Source of the DNA: Natronococcus roseus | GTDB lineage: Archaea; Halobacteriota; Halobacteria; Halobacteriales; Natrialbaceae | Length of the DNA: 64,000 nucleotides | Direction of reading: 5' to 3' | Assembly (NCBI RefSeq): GCF_043677095.1 | Contig: NZ_JBHLJR010000005.1 | Coordinates: 1 to 64,000 of the forward strand | Part shown: positions 61,094 to 64,000 of the stretch, one piece after another | Numbering within the stretch: position 1 is the stretch's first letter | Layout of the letters: each line of letters begins with the position of its first letter | The notes under the pieces: generated by a model | What the model was told of the DNA's origin: nothing | Database searches by the model: none | Seen by the model: only the letters and a program-made list of their open reading frames with translations | Position numbers and translations under genes: made by a program

Positions 61094-61954
61094 GTGAACA
61101 CAATCTTCAGCACAGCTACAATTCCCCTGGAAGTGCAAACGCGCGTTGACGTCTTCGAGCAGATTTTCCTGGTCTTTCTCGGACTCGGAACGCTCATCGG
61201 CGTCGTCGTCGTCGCGTACACGTTGTACAACGCGTACAAGTATCGTGACGGCGCCGCGAAGGCGTCCGACGAGGACACGCCAGTACTCGGGGAGTTACCG
61301 ACGGGTGGAGAGGGCGGCAAGAAACTGTTCCTATCGTTCGGTCTGAGCGCGATCGTCGTGATCTCGCTCGTGATCTGGACGTACGGAATGCTGTTGTACG
61401 TCGAGGATCCGGGTGACGACATCCCACAGGACGACGCTATCGAGATTGACGTCGAGGGTGACGGTTTCTCCTGGCACTTCGAGTACGAGAACGGAGCCGA
61501 GACGACCAATACCATGACCGTTCCGGAGGATACGCCCGTGTGGATCAACGTCACCGGCGGTGACGTCTGGCACACGTTCGGCATCTCCGATATGCGCGTG
61601 AAAGCCGACGCGATTCCCGGCGAACAGGACGAGACGTGGTTCATGACCGAGGAGGCCGGTGAGACCCACACGATCGAGTGCTTCGAACTCTGCGGCGACC
61701 AGCACACCGCGATGGACGGCACCCTCGAGGTCGTCGAGGAAGAGGAGTTCGAGGAGTTCCTCGAGGACGAAGCGCCGGACGATGACGAGAACGGCGACGA
61801 CGAGGAAGCGGAGGACGAAAACGGTGATGACGAGGCTGACGACGAAGAAAACGGTGACGACGACGAAGCCGACGAGAACGGTGACGACGAGGACGATGAG
61901 GAAGAAGAGACCGAGGACGAAGACGACGAGGAAGACGACGGAGGTGACGACTGA
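61094..61954 (+). CDS. coxB: cytochrome c oxidase subunit II with acidic tail
   Basis: A 286-aa subunit with two membrane helices (about 22-45 and 80-101) and a cupredoxin domain. The binuclear CuA ligands are H160 (VWHTFGI), C196, E198, C200, H204 and M207 (CFELCGDQHTAM), all intact. Residues 226-286 form an unusual Asp/Glu-rich tail with ENGDD repeated at 232, 242, 252 and 261. GTG 61094 is the chosen start; GTG 61133 is possible. It receives electrons from a copper protein (halocyanin in haloarchaea) and passes them to subunit I. Its stop overlaps the coxA start (TGATG). Confidence 0.93.
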   Translation: MNTIFSTATIPLEVQTRVDVFEQIFLVFLGLGTLIGVVVVAYTLYNAYKYRDGAAKASDEDTPVLGELPTGGEGGKKLFLSFGLSAIVVISLVIWTYGMLLYVEDPGDDIPQDDAIEIDVEGDGFSWHFEYENGAETTNTMTVPEDTPVWINVTGGDVWHTFGISDMRVKADAIPGEQDETWFMTEEAGETHTIECFELCGDQHTAMDGTLEVVEEEEFEEFLEDEAPDDDENGDDEEAEDENGDDEADDEENGDDDEADENGDDEDDEEEETEDEDDEEDDGGDD

Positions 61955-64000
61955 TGGGTGATCTGCCGCCGATGACGTCGGTCAAACGCTGGCTCGTCAC
62001 GACCAATCACAAGGACGTCGGGATCCTCTACATCGCAACGGCCCTGTTCTTCCTGCTGCTGGGCGGTCTCCTGGCGTTGCTGTTCCGTGCACATCTCTGG
62101 GAGAGCGGCGGAACCGGACTGCTGACGGACAGCCAGTTCAACCAGGCAGTGTCGACCCACGGACTGCTGATGGTGTTCTGGTTCCTCTCGCCGATCGCGT
62201 CCGGATTCGCGAACTACCTCGTCCCGCTACAGATCGGGGCGAAGGACCTGGCGTTCCCGCGACTGAACGCCCTGAGCTACTGGTTTTACCTGTTCTCGGG
62301 CATCCTGTTCGGGATCTCGTTCTTCCAGGGCGGCTCGTTCTCGGGCGGCTGGACGATGTACGCACCGCTGAACGTGCCGACATACACGCCCGCACTCGAG
62401 GCGACGACCGGTGGCAACGCGACCATCCTCGCGTTGATGATGTTCGTCTTCTCGATCACGATCGGGACGGTCAACTTCCTCGTGACGATCCACCGCGCAC
62501 GCGCGGAGGGACTCGGCCTGTGGAACATGCCGCTGTTCACGTGGTCGTGGCTGCTGACCGTCTGGATGATGCTGTTCGCGTTCGCGGCGCTGCTGGCCGC
62601 GCTACTGCTGCTCTCTATCGACCGACTGTTCCTGACGCAGTACTTCGCGACCGATCAGGGGTCGGGACTGCTGTGGGCACACCTGTTCTGGTTCTTCGGA
62701 CACCCGGAGGTGTACATCGTCTTCTTCCCCGCGCTGGGGATCATGTTCGAGACGTTCCAGACCTTCACGGGACGACGACTCGTCGGCCGCAAGTGGGTCA
62801 TCATCTCGATGGTCCTCGTCGCGGTCCAGTCGTTCCTGGTCTGGATGCACCACATGTTCCTGACGACCATCAACCTGGAGATCAAGACGCTGATGATGGC
62901 GACGACCATCGGGATATCGTTGCCGTTCGACCTGATGGTCTTCGCGCTGATCTACACGATGGTCAAGGGACGGGTGCGGTTTACGACCCCGTTCCTCTTC
63001 AGCCTCGGTGCGCTCGTCCTGTTCATCCTGGGCGGAATCACCGGGGTGTTCCTGGGTGCCGTCGTGCTCGACTACGAGTTCCGTGGCACCTACTGGGTCG
63101 TCGCGCACTTCCACTACGTGATGGTCTCCGGCGTGACGGCGCTGATCGGCGGCCTCTACTACTGGTGGCCGAAGATCACCGGGAAGATGTACTCCGAGAC
63201 GCTGGGCAAGCTCAGCTTCGCGGTGTACTTCATCGGTTTCAACCTGCTGTACTTCCCGATGTTCCTCGCCTGGGAGACGCCGCGGCGCGTCTTCCACTTC
63301 GCCGAGGGCGTCGAGATCTATCACCAGGTCGCGACCGTCGGTGCGTTCGTCCTCGGCGCCGGTGTGTTGCTCGTCCTCGCGACGCTCGCACACAGCTTCG
63401 TCGCCGGTCCGCGAGCGCCCGAGAACCCCTGGGAGTTCTCCCGCACGGCCGAGTGGGCGATCCCCTCGCCCCCGCCGCTCGAGAACTGGGACGGCCGTCC
63501 CAGCTACGCCTCGGGCTCCCTCGAGTTCGTCGAGGACTCGAAGGCCGTCCCCGACGGCGGGTCCGAATACGGTCAGGGAACGGTCGCCAAGACCGAGGGA
63601 ACCCACGAGGAGGAACACGCTGACCACGCCAGCATCTGGCCGCTCGGCATCGGCGCCGGTACGTTCGTCTTCTTCCTCGGCCTGACGGGGCTGACCCCGT
63701 ACATGGTCGAGTTCGCCGAGGGAACCGACGCTCCGCCCGAGGGTCTCACCGGGACGGCAGCCGAGCCGAACATCATGTATCCCGTGATCACGGCGCTCGG
63801 GCTGGCGCTCATGGCGTACACGCTGTTCAAGTTCGGCGTCGAGCGGTTCGAGGCCCCCGAGATGCAGATCGCCGAGCGCTGGCCGTTCGAAGGCGTCGGC
63901 AACACGAAGCTCGGCGTCTGGGTGTTCCTAGCGTCCGACGTCGTCGTCTTCGGCGCCGCGATCGGCGCGTTCGTGTTCATGCGCCTTCACACCGGCTGGG
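61954..64000 (+). CDS. fused cytochrome c oxidase subunits I and III (partial)
   Basis: Open from ATG 61954 to the right edge, 682 codons without a stop. The subunit I core has all heme-copper ligands: STHGLLMVFW (heme a), FWFFGHPEVYIVFF (CuB His and the cross-linked Tyr), WMHHMF (CuB), and WVVAHFHYVM (heme a3 and a). After about residue 560 there is a soluble acidic linker, then helices and WPFEGVGNTKLGVWVFLASD, the beginning of subunit III. This CoxA-CoxC fusion is known in haloarchaea. It pumps protons while reducing oxygen. The 3' part lies beyond the window. Confidence 0.95.
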   Translation, partial: MGDLPPMTSVKRWLVTTNHKDVGILYIATALFFLLLGGLLALLFRAHLWESGGTGLLTDSQFNQAVSTHGLLMVFWFLSPIASGFANYLVPLQIGAKDLAFPRLNALSYWFYLFSGILFGISFFQGGSFSGGWTMYAPLNVPTYTPALEATTGGNATILALMMFVFSITIGTVNFLVTIHRARAEGLGLWNMPLFTWSWLLTVWMMLFAFAALLAALLLLSIDRLFLTQYFATDQGSGLLWAHLFWFFGHPEVYIVFFPALGIMFETFQTFTGRRLVGRKWVIISMVLVAVQSFLVWMHHMFLTTINLEIKTLMMATTIGISLPFDLMVFALIYTMVKGRVRFTTPFLFSLGALVLFILGGITGVFLGAVVLDYEFRGTYWVVAHFHYVMVSGVTALIGGLYYWWPKITGKMYSETLGKLSFAVYFIGFNLLYFPMFLAWETPRRVFHFAEGVEIYHQVATVGAFVLGAGVLLVLATLAHSFVAGPRAPENPWEFSRTAEWAIPSPPPLENWDGRPSYASGSLEFVEDSKAVPDGGSEYGQGTVAKTEGTHEEEHADHASIWPLGIGAGTFVFFLGLTGLTPYMVEFAEGTDAPPEGLTGTAAEPNIMYPVITALGLALMAYTLFKFGVERFEAPEMQIAERWPFEGVGNTKLGVWVFLASDVVVFGAAIGAFVFMRLHTGW

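Noticed and set aside
61094..61133. GTG 61133 as the coxB start
   Set aside because: It would remove the first 13 residues but is favoured only by a TATA-like CATATAAG at 61071-61078 whose spacing is imprecise; the longer start gives the more usual N-terminus for this subtype.

Overview
The window looks like chromosomal DNA from a haloarchaeon (class Halobacteria), most like the Natrialbaceae group. The evidence is very high G+C with frequent CTCGAG words, strongly acidic predicted proteins, Tat-type signal peptides, many leaderless promoters (a TATA-like box about 26 nt before the start codon), and families typical of haloarchaea: Bat-type HTH_10 regulators, DUF7344, DUF5786, amphi-Trp, small CPxCG zinc-finger proteins, topoisomerase VI next to gyrase, and a CoxA-CoxC fusion. 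The species assignment is inference; no 16S gene is present. 

Layout. 0-5.5 kb: a small HTH protein, a HerA/DUF87 ATPase, and a translationally coupled phosphodiesterase / FemAB-like acyltransferase pair. 5.8-10.8 kb: glmM, a zinc-finger protein, glmU and glmS, together the whole route from fructose-6-phosphate to UDP-GlcNAc. 11.5-18.5 kb: a CPA2 antiporter with Usp domains, a small DUF5786 protein, two Bat-type regulators (one a 1029-aa PAS/GAF sensor) and a Usp protein. 18.6-20.6 kb: an overlapping ccdA-tlpA-sco operon for thiol and copper handling outside the membrane. 20.9-24.5 kb: a zinc-finger protein, tRNA-Glu with two duplicated 3'-end fragments and hairpins beside it, FAH-family and MBL-family enzymes, a 44-aa protein and a zinc-ribbon membrane protein. 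24.6-28.1 kb: top6A/top6B. 28.2-35.7 kb: an accessory block (channel-like protein, regulator, amidohydrolase, SGNH protein, Usp, TauE, an Nramp-fold transporter lacking its metal motif). 36.0-40.5 kb: gyrB-gyrA. 40.6-48.5 kb: regulators, a DtxR-type repressor next to a ZIP transporter with a candidate operator, arginase, NDH-2, an acyltransferase, an Nmad3-like protein, zinc-finger proteins and a PAP2 phosphatase. 48.7-52.4 kb: tRNA-Pro and the informational cluster cbf5-cmk-DUF106-adk. 52.4-60.8 kb: small conserved proteins, trkA, and two paralogous APC permeases fused to tandem Usp domains with a Usp protein between them. 61.1 kb to the right edge: coxB and the start of a fused coxA-coxC, cut by the window end.

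How the genes work together. The strongest functional groups are UDP-GlcNAc synthesis (for glycoprotein or exopolysaccharide building), the Sco/TlpA/CcdA set that could metallate the CuA site of the CoxB encoded 40 kb away, DNA topology (two type II topoisomerases in divergent orientation split by about 7.9 kb of accessory genes), and ion or solute transport under Usp-domain control. About nine Usp-type domains occur in 64 kb.

No complete mobile element, CRISPR array or known defence island was seen. The most unusual items are the tRNA-Glu 3' fragments with twin GAA-loop hairpins, a perfect 16-bp stem-loop and leader micro-ORF before the second APC-Usp gene, the motif-less Nramp-like transporter with an 11-bp hairpin at its 5' end, the channel with a TNGNGD filter, and the stand-alone Nmad3-like protein.
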